Source of the DNA: Perca fluviatilis | Lineage: Eukaryota; Chordata; Actinopteri; Perciformes; Percidae | Length of the DNA stretch: 64,000 bases | Direction of reading: 5' to 3' | NCBI RefSeq assembly: GCF_010015445.1 | Contig: NC_053129.1 | Span: 14,578,249 to 14,642,248 of the forward strand | In this document: positions 1 through 11,885 of the stretch, piece by piece | Position numbering within the stretch: the stretch's first letter is position 1 | Layout of the letters: the number at the start of each line of letters is the position of its first letter | Notes under the pieces: generated by a model | Database searches by the model: none | Told to the model about the DNA's origin: nothing | Seen by the model: the letters and a program-made list of their open reading frames with translations, nothing else | Position numbers and translations under genes: made by a program

Positions 1-314
1 ATTATATTATATTATGAGAGCCACCTTTATAGATTTTAGCTTGCTACTCAATACCCATTTCTAATCTCCCCACATGAACTGCAACAGATATTCACTGTGC
101 AGTCAGCTCCCTGCTGGGTGATACTGAATGTATCTGTCTTTCCATGGGGTCAGATGTTGCACCAAGAACCAACCAGAAGAGAAGTGGAGGACTACACCCT
201 CATCACAAGCAGGACCTGGTGCTGCAGAGTCTCCAAACCACAACAACTGGCTCATGTCAGGCAGCATTAGCTTTCAGGTACATTATGTAGCTGTGCACCT
301 CTCTGTATCTCAAC

Positions 315-880
315 CTGGATCAGTAACATGCAGCGGCTGCATCTGAGGCTGGTATCTGTGCACATGACTGGAAACACGGCCATTCCCGAACCCCTAAATG
401 CAGATGTTATCTTCACGGTGGGGCACACAGCCAGTCAAAATACAGATAGTGTGTAAAAAGGCTGGACAAGTGTGGAACAGATGTGTCCTCTCACAGTGAA
501 AAAAGTGTGACTCCTGTTAGCTTCGCTGTTCCACGTGAGGTGCTAACAGGAGTCACATTTGGAGTCAAGGAGAAAAGGCAACCTTCTCCTAAAAAAAACC
601 AAAACCTTAATGCTGTATTTGACGTGCAAAATATCACGGGATAAATAGAATTTTACATTCATTTTCACTTTGATTAATGATAAATATAAAATAGTTCACT
701 AATACATTGCAGAACCGTTTCCAAACCACCAGAAACTTAGAAAATTGCAATTCCCAATCTTAACAAGCAAATGTAAACGCTTGCTTTTAGCTAACATGGC
801 AAAAAAAAAATTACCTGCGCAGGTACCAGCTGCAGCAGAAGAACCGATAAGAGGTGCGAGACTCCGATGAAACTTTGCAT
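315..880 (-). CDS. Possible 5' end of an unidentified secreted or membrane protein gene (partial)
   Basis: On the minus strand an ATG at 880 in a good context (A at -3) opens a 22-codon exon (880..815) reading MQSFIGVSHLLSVLLLQLVP and then AQ. This has the polar start, Leu/Val core and small-residue end of a signal peptide. It stops in phase 0 at a consensus donor (CAG|GTAATT). A second open stretch at 410..315 has a phase-0 acceptor (GTGAAG) and a weaker donor (CAG|GTTGAG). It would add 32 residues containing three cysteines (C-x7-C-x2-C). A CpG-rich patch with an inverted CCAAT lies just upstream. The family is not recognised and later exons would lie off the left edge or are unclear. The second exon is much less certain than the first. 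The whole model is inference from splice signals and reading frame. Confidence 0.3.
507..556. repeat. Perfect 15-bp inverted repeat (hairpin)
   Basis: The arms at 507-521 (GTGACTCCTGTTAGC) and 542-556 are exact reverse complements separated by 20 bases. The spacer contains the E-box CACGTG. No target-site duplication or larger element was recognised. It could be the core of a small palindromic repeat. Confidence 0.6.
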
Positions 881-894
881 AGTGGCTACGACAA

Positions 895-1012
895 GTTTAC
901 CTCCCCTCTTCTCCGGTCGCTAAGAACTGAAAACTTCAAAATAGCAGCGTCGTTCTTTTGATTGGCGCGCTGTCCCGCTGTGCGCGAGCTGGGATGGAGA
1001 GCGCGCGAGCCA
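895..1012 (-). promoter_or_regulatory. CpG-rich promoter-like patch
   Basis: This stretch holds clustered CpGs (GGCGCGC, GTGCGCGAG, GCGCGCGAG) in otherwise AT-rich DNA. It carries an inverted CCAAT box (ATTGG at 961-965). It sits immediately upstream, on the minus strand, of the signal-peptide-like exon at 880..815. A short CpG island promoter is the simplest reading, but no TATA box or start site can be fixed. Confidence 0.35.
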
Positions 1013-1075
1013 AACCATTGAACACATACAGCTGATTATCAAAAATGGAAAGGGAAGCAAAGATGAGTTTCCACA

Positions 1076-1078
<3 letters not shown>

Positions 1079-1148
<70 letters not shown>
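1079..1148. repeat. Compound microsatellite (TC)n(AC)n
   Basis: A run of TC dinucleotides to about 1126 passes directly into AC dinucleotides. Reading frames across it are artefacts of the repeat. The DNA from here to 1945 is AT-rich and holds no gene that can be recognised. Confidence 0.95.
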
Positions 1149-1945
1149 GCAGATTTATTTATGTCCAGGAATCAAGCATATAGGACATGCATATGAGGTA
1201 ATAAGGGTAACACAGTAACTTTTCACTGCATTACCACACAACATCAATGTAACACTGAGTAAATCAAGTGCAGTTAACTGAGATGTTGACTCTGCTAATT
1301 GATTTGCATATTATTGTCACCTTGAATTTTTCAGATAAAATGAAAATTGATGTGTTGAGAAAATGATCCTACATCTTAAGCTTAATATGAAAAACATAAA
1401 AAAAAAAAGAACTGTCACAAAGCTGAAAACATGACTCATGTTCATTTTGGAGCTACAACACATTCACAGGACAGCAACATGTACACAGAAATGAATAGAA
1501 ACCAATGGTTGCCAGGAGCGGTCGAAAGAAAATACTTCAAAAAAAATCTAAACCTGTACAGTATCACATGCGTGAAAAAAAAAAAAGCATCGTATACAAG
1601 TATAAGCTAAAACACACAAACACAGTCATTTTACGTCACCTCGTTCTTTTGTCCTGGCCTGATTATGATGACATAATGTCTGCCAAGGTCAGACCACACT
1701 ATCTCGATGCTAACTGCCAAAACACAGCAACTCTGGAGGATCTACTTCTAAATCTGGTTCCAAACACAGCGGACCTAAGGGTTATCATTGATGCTGCAAG
1801 AACAAGCTAAATGTCTCAGATTTACCCCCCCCCCCCTTCATTACAGATTTTTGGGACGTTTATTTATGCACAGTCATGTGCTTGCTGCAGATAACTGTTA
1901 TCATCAGTTCATGTCTGGTACTAATGCTATAAACAGCTGCTGTGT

Positions 1946-2105
1946 GGCCGGGTTAGCTCAGTTGGTAGAGCAGGCGCACATTTATAGAGGTTTACTCCTC
2001 GATGCAGTGGCCACGGGTTCGACTCCAACCTGTGCTGCATGTCAGTCCCCCTCTCTCTTCCCTTTCATGTCTTCAACAAATGCCCAAAAAATAATCTTTA
2101 AAAAT
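1946..2105 (+). mobile_element. tRNA-derived SINE with target-site duplication
   Basis: The head carries an A-box-like stretch (GGTTAGCTCAGTTGGTAGAG) and a B box (GGTTCGACTCC), with extra sequence between them. A pyrimidine-rich body and an A-rich tail follow. The flanks 1931-1945 and 2106-2120 are the same 15-mer with one mismatch (AAACAgCTGCTGTGT versus AAACAaCTGCTGTGT), the duplication expected from LINE-type insertion. This head is of the kind widespread in teleost genomes. The inserted extra bases and lack of a tRNA fold argue against a functional tRNA gene. Confidence 0.85.
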
Positions 2106-2120
2106 AAACAACTGCTGTGT

Positions 2121-3796
2121 AAACGTAGCCTTCTTGTTACACAACACCTGGCTTCTCGTGGTTTGTAGATGCTTTACAGTTACAGTTACAATTAATGCTG
2201 ATTCCTGACTATGTTCACTTCCCACCATGACTTACAGGTGCAGTGATGGCAGCCGTATCACGATTCCTTTAATTGGCCGTTCTGCAGGGCGCGAATGACA
2301 AGCACAGAGGTGCCTCAGCATTTACTAGGACTATAGGCTCAGGTGGGCTTTCGCAGCCAGTGTGATTTACGGGATAATTGGGCTGCTGTGTTTTGAAAAA
2401 CAGCCTCTGTGGAAGAGATAACCAAGACGGATGATCACAACATTCGCCTCTCGCTCCTTGCAATACTCCTGGTGTCATAGCAAAACAAAAGACAAAAAAA
2501 AAAAAACAGTTCAAGAAGAGTGTGTACGCAAATCTATCAGAGTGATATCTTAATCCAGCGCAGAATGCAGATATAATAATCATTTAAAACCCACCGTGAA
2601 CACTGTGGGAACATCCTGAGCATGTTAACTGCTTTTGAACTTTTCGGGTCTTCCCGATGAACGGTTCGCCAACACTCCTTAAAGGCAGGGCTCACCCACT
2701 CACTACCGGGGGGTTTCCCCTTCCTGCTCAGACTCCCAGTCTGATAGCCAGAGGTCAGATGGACAGCTGCTGCTTCCTGTCTCTGGGAACCACACTGATG
2801 CTCCGGTCCCAGTCTCCATCGAGGGAGGATGGGGTTCCCCTCAGCTGGAGCCTGGAGCAGCGGCAGCAGGTGGGACTTTACAGCTCTAATACCTCCAGAT
2901 ATGGGCATGGCTGTGCTTGTCTTTCGCTAGATGGTCAGGAGAGGGTAATCATGGTAACTCGTACAAACATTGGCCTGCATCCACAGGTAGGAGGTCTGCA
3001 CTCTTTCTGCTTCAAAGCCTATTAATATCAACTATCATGTGAGTAACAAAGTGCTTATTTTCTTCCCCAAAATCCCTCTGGAGTTGTAAGAGGTTGATTA
3101 GATGTGTCTGTGTATTTACCCTACATCACATGGAAACAGATGAAGCTTAAACAGGTTTTAGCTGGAAGCCACAATTATTCACCTACAAGTCACAAAAGCA
3201 TGTGCACAGAGACAATGTTTCCAACAAGCACATTAATGCTCTGGGGAGGTTGTGTGACCTTTAATGCTGCCACTGAAGAAGACAGAAAAACAGACAAACA
3301 GATACACACCTCCTAATATTCATCTACAGCCTGATCTTTGCTTCTCCTCCGCTTAATTTTTGTCTATTTTTTCTCCAAACTCTTATCTGATTCCCCAGTT
3401 GTTGTTGTGTTTTTTTTACCAGCCTTGGGCTGCAGGTGCATTGTGGGTAATCAGACTGGTTCCCAAGCCCACAGTGACCAGACAGACCATCACTGAGTGA
3501 TGAATGTGACCCAAAAGGCCAAACCGATGCAACTCCATTCTGGGACGCACACACGCATTAACAGTGCTGGGGGTTTCTTGATAAGTTTAGCAGAGCGGAT
3601 AAAGCTCAGTAAACAGAGAGTAGATGAGGAAAATGTATTCCCTTTAAGGGTTAGATTTAAAAGTGCAATAAATGAGACTTCTGATCAAATTCAATTACAC
3701 AAAGTAAAAAACTGACATTTTGTTTCAAAGCCAACTTCAACTTAGTGCAACAAGATTTCAAGGTCAGCATGATTACAAAGACGATTGGGCAGAGAC
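2121..3796. other. Intergenic stretch, no recognised gene
   Basis: The only notable open frame runs on the plus strand from an ATG at 2657 to a good donor-like CAG|GTAGG at 2987/2988, with a competing open frame on the opposite strand. The protein is not recognised, no acceptor precedes the ATG, and composition is not decisive. It may be an exon of an unknown transcript or chance. Nothing else can be supported. Confidence 0.4.
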
Positions 3797-4819
3797 TTAA
3801 AGGGGAACTATGTAGTTTTTAATTTACCTTAAAGGTCCCATGACATGAAATTTTCACTTTATGAGGTTTTTAACATTAATACGCGTTCCCCCAGCCTGCC
3901 TATGGTCCCCCAGTGGCTATATATGGTGATAGGTGTAAACCGAGCCCTGGGTATCCTGCTCTGCCTTTGAGAAAATGAAAGCTCAGATGGGCCGATCTGG
4001 AATCTTCTCCTTATGAGGTCATAAGGAGCAAGGTTACCTCCCCTTTCTCTGCTTTGCCCACCCAGAGAATTTGGCCCACCAATGAGAGAGAGACATCATG
4101 GCTTTCAAACGAGCAAAGTGGCAGTTGGTCAAGGCCACACCCCCACCCTCCACCTTGCCCCCCCTTCTCTCCTCCTCAATAGCTACAAGACACAGAAATG
4201 GCACATACTAAGGAAAGCTCATTGTGGGACTGGCTCTAGTGGCTGTAATTCTGCACCAAGGCTGAATTTTGGGAAAGAGACTTCAGATACAGTATTAGGG
4301 GACCACTAAGGTCTATAGAAAAGCATCCAAAAAGCAGCATGTCATGGGACCTTTAACGGAACAGCTTCGGAGTCATTGGAATGGTTATATGACATTTTTT
4401 TGGAGTTGAATGGTGGTCGTCTCGCTTTCCACTAGCGCCTGTGAGCAGAAAAACCACCCTTGCAACTTTTGGCCGGCTTCAGCGTCAGGAAGTATTGCGT
4501 GATACCAGGTCTTGCGATGTAATGAATTGCTTCACGGCACTGCACACATACAGCCATTCAGGAACCGGCTAACAAGGTAGCGATGGAGTTTTTCACATTA
4601 TCGTCATGGCTGAGCCGGCAAAAAAGAAGCAGAAAGCTAGAAAAGCATTGTCGGAGGAACAGAGAAAGAGGAAACAGCAGACTGACCGAGCGAGGAGTCA
4701 GACACTAGTGAACATAGGAGCTGCCAAATATCTATTCCGAAGCTGTAGGGGGAGCTCTATAGAGAAACATGCGAGCAAAACAGCAAAGAAATGGCCAAAA
4801 CTACATAGCGCCTCTTTAA
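3797..4819. mobile_element. TTAA-flanked non-autonomous DNA transposon (outer element), carrying a second inside
   Basis: TTAA at 3797-3800 and 4816-4819 flank related inverted ends: AGGGGAACTATGTAGTTTT on the left and the reverse complement of AAAACTACATAGCGCCTCT on the right. TTAA duplication is the signature of piggyBac-type insertion. The interior holds a lysine/arginine-rich open frame from 4606 (begins MAEPAKKKQKARKALSEEQ). It runs past the right end of the element to 4863, so it is unlikely to be a complete host gene. No transposase domain is present, so mobility would need a protein from elsewhere. A separate element occupies 3833..4352. Confidence 0.6.
3829..4356. mobile_element. Nested TTAA MITE with perfect 15-bp inverted ends (plus 3 bases of TTAA)
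   Basis: The ends AGGTCCCATGACATG (3833-3847) and CATGTCATGGGACCT (4338-4352) are exact reverse complements, and both are bounded by TTAA (3829-3832, 4353-4356). It lies inside the outer TTAA element near its left end, so it inserted later. A second, truncated copy in reverse orientation lies in an actr10 intron at about 8870-9864. The 520-bp interior has no transposase. Confidence 0.8.
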
Positions 4820-6427
4820 ATGTGGCTGGATTGTATTCTGTTGGTTTATATAGATCCAGTTAATGTTTTCCTGCTACATACTGGCCTAACTATCTATAGT
4901 TTACTCCATGGGTTACACTCAAGGTGGCTGCAACTTACTCTGCATTGCTTTATCAGGTAAAGCTCACACATGCATTGTTTTGGTTTGTAAGTGAGATATT
5001 TGCATTTCCTTGTATTTACAGCCAGAATGATCGCTGGTAACCATTCCAGTGTTTCCTCCTACATTTTTGGTAAGACATTCAGAGATGATATGAGGCCTGA
5101 TAAAACATGACATTTCCCTATGATACTGTGCAAATGTATAGCTCAGAGATTTAAGTGGGGGAAAAAATAGAAAACAATCATTTTGGCAGCAACCGTGGCA
5201 GTACTCTGGAAAAAGTGTCTTCATTAACTATAAAGACACTAGACAGTCTACTTGACTTCTATCTAATGGAAGTAGGTAGGCCTACTGTATGTGGACTGTT
5301 TCAAGACTTTTGCAACGGGAGTGTTGTTCATAGTTTAGGATGGTGTCTATAAGCTGTCTTTACACAAAAATAGCACTCTAATCGGCGATTTCTTTATAAA
5401 ATATTTGGGTTACTCATTTTTATTTTTAAACATATGCCATTCTAGAATAAAAAGGACAGAAAAAAGCAAGTCTGATTGAATTCTAAATATTTATTTGTTG
5501 TAATAGTTGAATATAAAAGGTTACAGAGAAAGATGGCATTGTTTGGAAGATGTGTTAAAGCCTGTAAACAACAACAACAACAACTACAGTCGACACACAC
5601 AGGTGATTTCAATTATTTAGCTTGATTAGACCACTGCTCAGAGTGGATGTGTTCGGATCTTGACTAAAACACATCTCCCCTACCTTCCTGTTACATGTGC
5701 TACCACTTCTTAAGGGTGGGACGACTTAGTATCTCCCAGGATACCTCCACCCCATTTTAACATGAAATAACTGACAATACCTTTGTGAGTGTGCAGGGCC
5801 TTTATTGAGTTCAACAACCACTTTACATTGCGAGATCCAAACAATAAATAAGACTTCCATGGGACATTACTGTCAAAAACGCAGTCAGTTCTCCACACTT
5901 TATCATACATCACACTGGGAAAATGTCAGCAAAGTTGAGCCACATTTGCTGGAAAAAGGATTACTAAAGCACAATTTGGTAAACATTTCTGCTGAACACA
6001 ATGTGTTTTTCAGTCTTAATGGCAACAAAATGCAGAAACAGGTGAAGTGAGACTGAGCACGTACAGGGTCAGTCTTCCTCAGTGAGACGTAAAATGAAAC
6101 AGAAGACACGGCTGCATGTAGCACAGGACCTACAGTACTTGAAATTCTAACACTTGTAGAATATCAATGTAAACGCCTAAAATCCCACTATCTGTTCTTA
6201 CTGGGGAGGTCAGAAACCAGCTCGCCCCATCATCAAACAGTCCACAATCGTCTGCATACAAAAACGTGCGTGTGACTACTAGACATTAAGAACGTCTAGA
6301 GCGGTTTGTTTGATGTAGTTAACACATTAACAAGACTTGAGTTGAGAGGTTGCGTTTAAGATTACTGAACTGTTCTATCACGTGGAGAAAAGGAGAGTAC
6401 ATCATTAGAATTATGTTACAGATCACT
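4820..6427 (-). other. actr10: 3' flank and probable 3' UTR of actr10
   Basis: No gene is recognised in this stretch. Minus-strand poly(A) signals (AATAAA) occur at 5806..5801 and 5495..5490. The first would give a 3' UTR of about 0.63 kb and the second about 0.94 kb. Which is used cannot be decided from sequence. A short (CAA)n run lies at about 5570-5585. Confidence 0.5.
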
Positions 6428-9400
6428 CTACTTCTCTGTGGAGAAGGCTCTCTTCATGAGGGGGGGGGGCGTCTTCCCTGCTTCGTAGAGAGACTCGGGT
6501 GGAGGGGAGCTCAAGCAGCACCAGTCTGGGATGCGGCCTGTCTGGTTGTAGTAGTCTCGTGACACTGACCTGCTGCCCAGGATGTCCTGCAGCGCCCCGA
6601 AGATAGCACCTGTTGAGGACAGCAGAGGACAGTATGAATACAGGGAAAGCTTTCCAAATGATACGAGTGGCCATGAAGAAATATTTTTCCAAATTCTTCT
6701 TGCCTAAAAAAAAAAAAAACTGTGAAAAAGACATTATGCTTTCTGAAGTATGCTGATGCTGGAGTGTTTTATTTTATTTATTTTGCCTTCTGGGAAAGCC
6801 TTCCGTTCAGCAGATAATAATAAATATTCAAATAAAAACTCATTATCTGACCTCCGAGCCAGGCGGTGCAGTTGGGCTTGGCAGGTGGAGCATGTAAACG
6901 CAAGCTCTTGCTGGCCAGCACGTTGCTGTACTTGGGTTTCTCCACGAGGAGGCGTAGCTCGGCCAGCAGACGGTGCAGGAAACCCGGCAGCATGGCCGTG
7001 CCTCCGATCACCACCAGGTTCTCCGAGAGCACCTTACGTGTGTCAATGGGGCACTACAAGGAAATCACACATTTTCCAAATTAGATCATTTGCGTTTCAT
7101 GCTTTCATCTGTTCGCTCCACCTTGATATGACAGATTAGAGATAGATTACAATGAAAACATGTTTTGAATAGGTCATCTATGTCCACAGCCAGTGCAGTA
7201 GGAGAAAACCATGAGGCAGCAGGAAGCAGCAGTTCCACCACTACAGGACTGCACTTTCTGGTTTTCAGGACAGGTGCGGACTAAAAGAAATTGTGATGGA
7301 TGAAAGTAGCTGAAGCGGGCATTACTGCAGTGCCTTCCATGGTGATATATCAATATATAATGAGTAGAGTAGTGCACAGCTCGGGGTTTAAACGTATTGC
7401 TGTAGCAGTTCAAGCCTGGGGCTGTGTAATGTCTGCTGCTGCTGCTGTACCCACTGAGACTAATGAGGCTGTCCGGTGCTGACTGGATCCCCACATGGAC
7501 AACCGAACCGGTCTTAGTTACATGGAATGGCCTCACTTGAGTGTCGCCATAGCAACCGCACTGAGTCAAACTGTACACTCAACTCTACGGCGAACAAAAC
7601 TGAGTTGCTGCATTCCATCTGCCAAATTTACTGAATGTTTACAGAAGGGTAGTCTATATCCTCGACGTTCCACTTCTGGGATTGCTGCCAGGATTTCACT
7701 CATTTAGGCTAGATATCGGTTGCCTTGGGCTTCCTTTGTGTTGGCATTTTAAACTCTGGTGGATTTATGAGGACTATGGTTAACCTTTTCTCAGATCTCT
7801 GCAGGGTAAATCCAGACAGCTAGCTAGACTATCTGTCCAATCGGAGTTTTCTGTTGCACGACTAAAACAACTTTATTTGTGATACCACCGTTGGTTTAAA
7901 GAAATGGCAATAAACCAGAGCACGTTTTCCTCCCATCCCCAAATGCTGTGTGGAGTAGCCAGACCCTCCTCCAGCACGCTTTGGAGGAGGGTCTGGCAAA
8001 GCGAGACTAACAGAAGGGTAATTAGGCCCAAACTGTTTCCAATGGATATCCACCACAAGGGAAGATTAGTGAGGCAAAATCCAAATAAAATGTTTCTCTA
8101 CCTTGACCAGAGCATCAAGTATCAGAGAGGCCACACTCTTCTCTTCATTGTCCTGTTCAAACAGGATCTCCATCACAGAGTCCCTGGAGAAAAAAAGAGA
8201 GAAAATCTAATGAGTGACTATGTGACAGACATTTAAAGACAAAGAGCACAACAAGCAATTTAAAAAGACAAATGTATGTATTGTCCCACAGATAGACGGT
8301 ACAGCAATGAGACAAACCAAGATTCTAAGCTTCTCATTTTACAGAAGGACCTTCTACCGTGACAAAGGGAAACATGACTAAAAATAAGAATACAAAAACC
8401 CATGGAAATAGCTCAAGTTGAAATACGTTGGAGTTTACAACAACAACAACAACAAAAAGAAACAAATATCTGGGCTTGTCTCACTTGAAGGCACAAGCAG
8501 ATACAAAAAGCATCATTTGATGAACTACCTGATTGATCCTTTGACGTGCAAGATTTTCTCACCATCCAGAGGGTAATCAACATCTGGAGGCGGGGCTGGA
8601 CGCTGCAAACACATTCACAAGAAGGGAGAATTGTAAATGAACCTACGGCAATGCAATATTCAATGCAAACATTTGTTTACATATACAAACCAGTATACAA
8701 ACAACATGGCACTTACTTCAGCTGCACCGTCCAGGTTAAATTTGGCTTCCTGGATCTGGAGGCCTCTCTGCAGGTCACTGACAAAGCATGTTCTGACTGC
8801 AGGAAACAAAATTAATGAGCAGACGTCCAAACTAAAAGACACATTTATAACTAAGGATGAACATCGTTTGAAAGCCATAATGTCTCTCTCTTTCTCATGG
8901 ACGGGCCAAATTCTCTGGGCGGGCAAAGCAGAGAAAGGGGAGTAACCTTGCTCCTTATGACCTCATAAGGAGCTAGATTTCAGATCGGCTCATCTGAGCT
9001 TTCATTTTCTCAAAGGCAGAGCAGGATACCCAGTGCTCGGTTTACACCTATCACCATTTCTAGTCACTGGGGGACCATAGGCAGGCTGGGGGAGCGCATA
9101 TTAATGTTAAAGTGCCCATATTATGAAAAAATCTCTTTTTCTGGGATTTGGGGTGTTCTTTTGTGTCTCTGGTGCTTCCACACACATACAAACTTTGAAA
9201 AAAATCCATCCATGCTGTTTTGAGTGAGATACGGTTTCTGAATGTGTCCTGCCTTCAGTCTCCTGGTGAGCTGTTCAAAATCGGCTCGGACTGTGACGTC
9301 ACAGTCCGAAATGAGCTGGCTAACCACAACCGTTAGCTCGTTAGCATGCTAACAGTTAGCATTAGCATGCTAACGCTAATGCTAACGCTAGCATGCTACG

Positions 9401-11808
9401 TCGTTCTCAATAGCAAAGCACTGCTACAACACACACAAGTTCACTATAATCTACAAAAGAACTACTTACATGTGCGCCCTCATTTAGAAGTCTCCCAGCT
9501 AATCCTGCCTTGTAACTGACCAAAGTTGGAGAAACAGGCTTTCTTTTACTTCTATGGAGATAGCTAGCTGACATGCTCTACATCTGAGCTACTGAGCATG
9601 TGCGAGTGCAGTCAAAGATAGTACAGAAGAAGAAGATGAAAAGAGGTCTCACTCTGTAGCTAAAACAGAAACCAGGTGAAAAGAGGATCTACAGCAGTTA
9701 GAGAGAGCTGTGCAGTACAACAAAAATATGGTGTTTTTTGAAAATTAAACCATGTAAACCTATTCTGGTACAACCTTAAAATACAGTTATGAACCTGAAA
9801 ATGAGCATAATATGGGCGCTTTAAAAAACCTCAAAGTGAAATTTTCATGCCATGGGACCTTTAACTGACATGGGCTATTTTGCAGCACACACTGAGTAAA
9901 TTACATATCTGCAGCATTATGAAACACACATCAGTTTTCAGCTAGGATAATATTCCAGTGGATGGATGGTTAACGAAGGAAACAAACACAGTCTCAATAG
10001 AAGTTTGGATTTTTTGTTGTTGTTGTTTTCTTTGGGGAATGCTGCCTTTTGAAGGGAATAATTAAATCCTTCAAACTCCAGCAAACCTACCCTTGATATC
10101 CTCCACAGTCTCCTCTGGGATGGTCCCTGAAGAAAAGATGAAAAACACACATAAACCAAGTGAAACTTAATTTTTTATTGATTGCCGTGTTCACAAGTCA
10201 GCCATTTCTCTTATTTCACTTCCAAATTAGATTTATAATGAGGCGGAATCAGTGTTTGGGGGAATGTGTGAGCTGACACTGCAGCAAAGGACGAGTGTCA
10301 AATAGGATATAAAATAAACACAGGTTCCAGGGGTTTTCTGGTATTTTGTCACTACTGGTAATTAACAAATCCTGTATGGACTTCAGATTTGTGGGCATTC
10401 ATTTCTCTCTGTGACTCGTGCACAGTGTAAAGGGTTGATTACGGAGATCTCAGCCCCTCTGTGCTTACTGCAGAAGTGCAGTTCAGTCAACAGTCAAGCG
10501 GCTGGCTGTCTTAATTATTGATGTAGAAGTGTAGCTTCTCTAACTCCGCTGCAGCTGTGGTTCTCACAGCTCAACATGACGCTTCAGTTTCCTCCATCAA
10601 GAAAGTATGGAGAGAAAACTCTAAAATAGACTGTATGCATATGTATAATTCAAAAATTGAGAATGGGTTTCACTCCAATGTCACACAGAAACAAGTTCTT
10701 CTTATGAATAGTAAATGACGCATAACAGGTCAAAGCCATTGTGTTTTTCTGCACTGTAAAACTAATCAGCAGTCCATGTCAGTTTATCCATTCAAAAAGA
10801 CAAAATGTATGTTCCTGTAATTACCAATGGCAGCTGGTACACTCTGCCCAGTGGTGGTGTCGGTGTCCACAGTGCACTGTTCCACAAGAAGTCCATCTAA
10901 TTCTCTAGAATAAATACAGACACATGCTGTTAAGGTAGGAAACAAGCACATCTGAAAATAAAAAAAGGTTCCATTTTACAGTCACAAGATTTGCAAACAA
11001 CACGGAACAAAGTGTAGAAATAGTAGTGTTCTTTCCACAGACAAGTGTGCACAAAATAGCACAACAACATGCAAAGTCACACACTCCTCTGGAATCTGTT
11101 AGAGCTACTTACTTATGAATGGCTTTCCCTCCCAAAGGCAAAGCCTCCCAAGCTGGAAGAATAGGAGTGCACTCATAAACCTGATTTTACAGTTAAGGTA
11201 TTAGCATATAAAGTGTATACACAATACAATAAAGCTTCTTTTTGCATGTACACATTCAGAATTATCATAGAACAATAAAAGAACACATAATAATAAACAC
11301 AGTAATCCATCAAAATTGAGACAGTCGCCCCCTGCTTCCAGTCTTTGCACTGGACTAGGCTAAATGTGTCCTGGACCACTCTCTCGAATGAACAAACAGA
11401 GATTAAACTCATACCAATCTTCTCTCCTGATTCTGGGTAAGAAAGCAAACAAATCCATTACCTAACCAGTTGGAGTGTACCTTTACTGGTCAACCACTCC
11501 AAGATGAGATGAAAAAGGATACAGGTAGCACCAGCGTCTCTGTGTGGCCACAGTCCATCACCAGTGCCGAGTTGATTCCCAAAGTCATGATGGCCATGAG
11601 GTGGCTTGGAGCAAACAACACAGAGGGCACCTGGAAAACACCATCAAAGAATAACACTTAAAACATGGGGCATGTAGGCTGAGGCCTTTGCAGTGGCCCG
11701 GGTTCGAATCCGACCTGCAGCCCTTTGCTGCGTGTCATCCGCCATCTCTCTCCCACCTTTCCTGTCTATCCACTGTCACTGTGAAATAAAGGGAAAAGCC
11801 CCCCCACA

Positions 11809-11885
<77 letters not shown>

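Noticed and set aside
103..277. Possible plus-strand exon with acceptor CTGTGCAG and donor TTTCAG|GTACAT
   Set aside because: The frame is open, but the opposite strand also offers exon-like frames here and no second plus-strand exon could be linked.
1946..2030. tRNA gene
   Set aside because: A and B boxes are present but the spacing is inflated, no cloverleaf forms, and the target-site duplication shows a SINE.
2657..3025. 122-codon open frame on the plus strand as a gene
   Set aside because: No acceptor precedes the ATG, the protein is not recognised, and the opposite strand is almost equally open. Kept only as a note in the intergenic entry.
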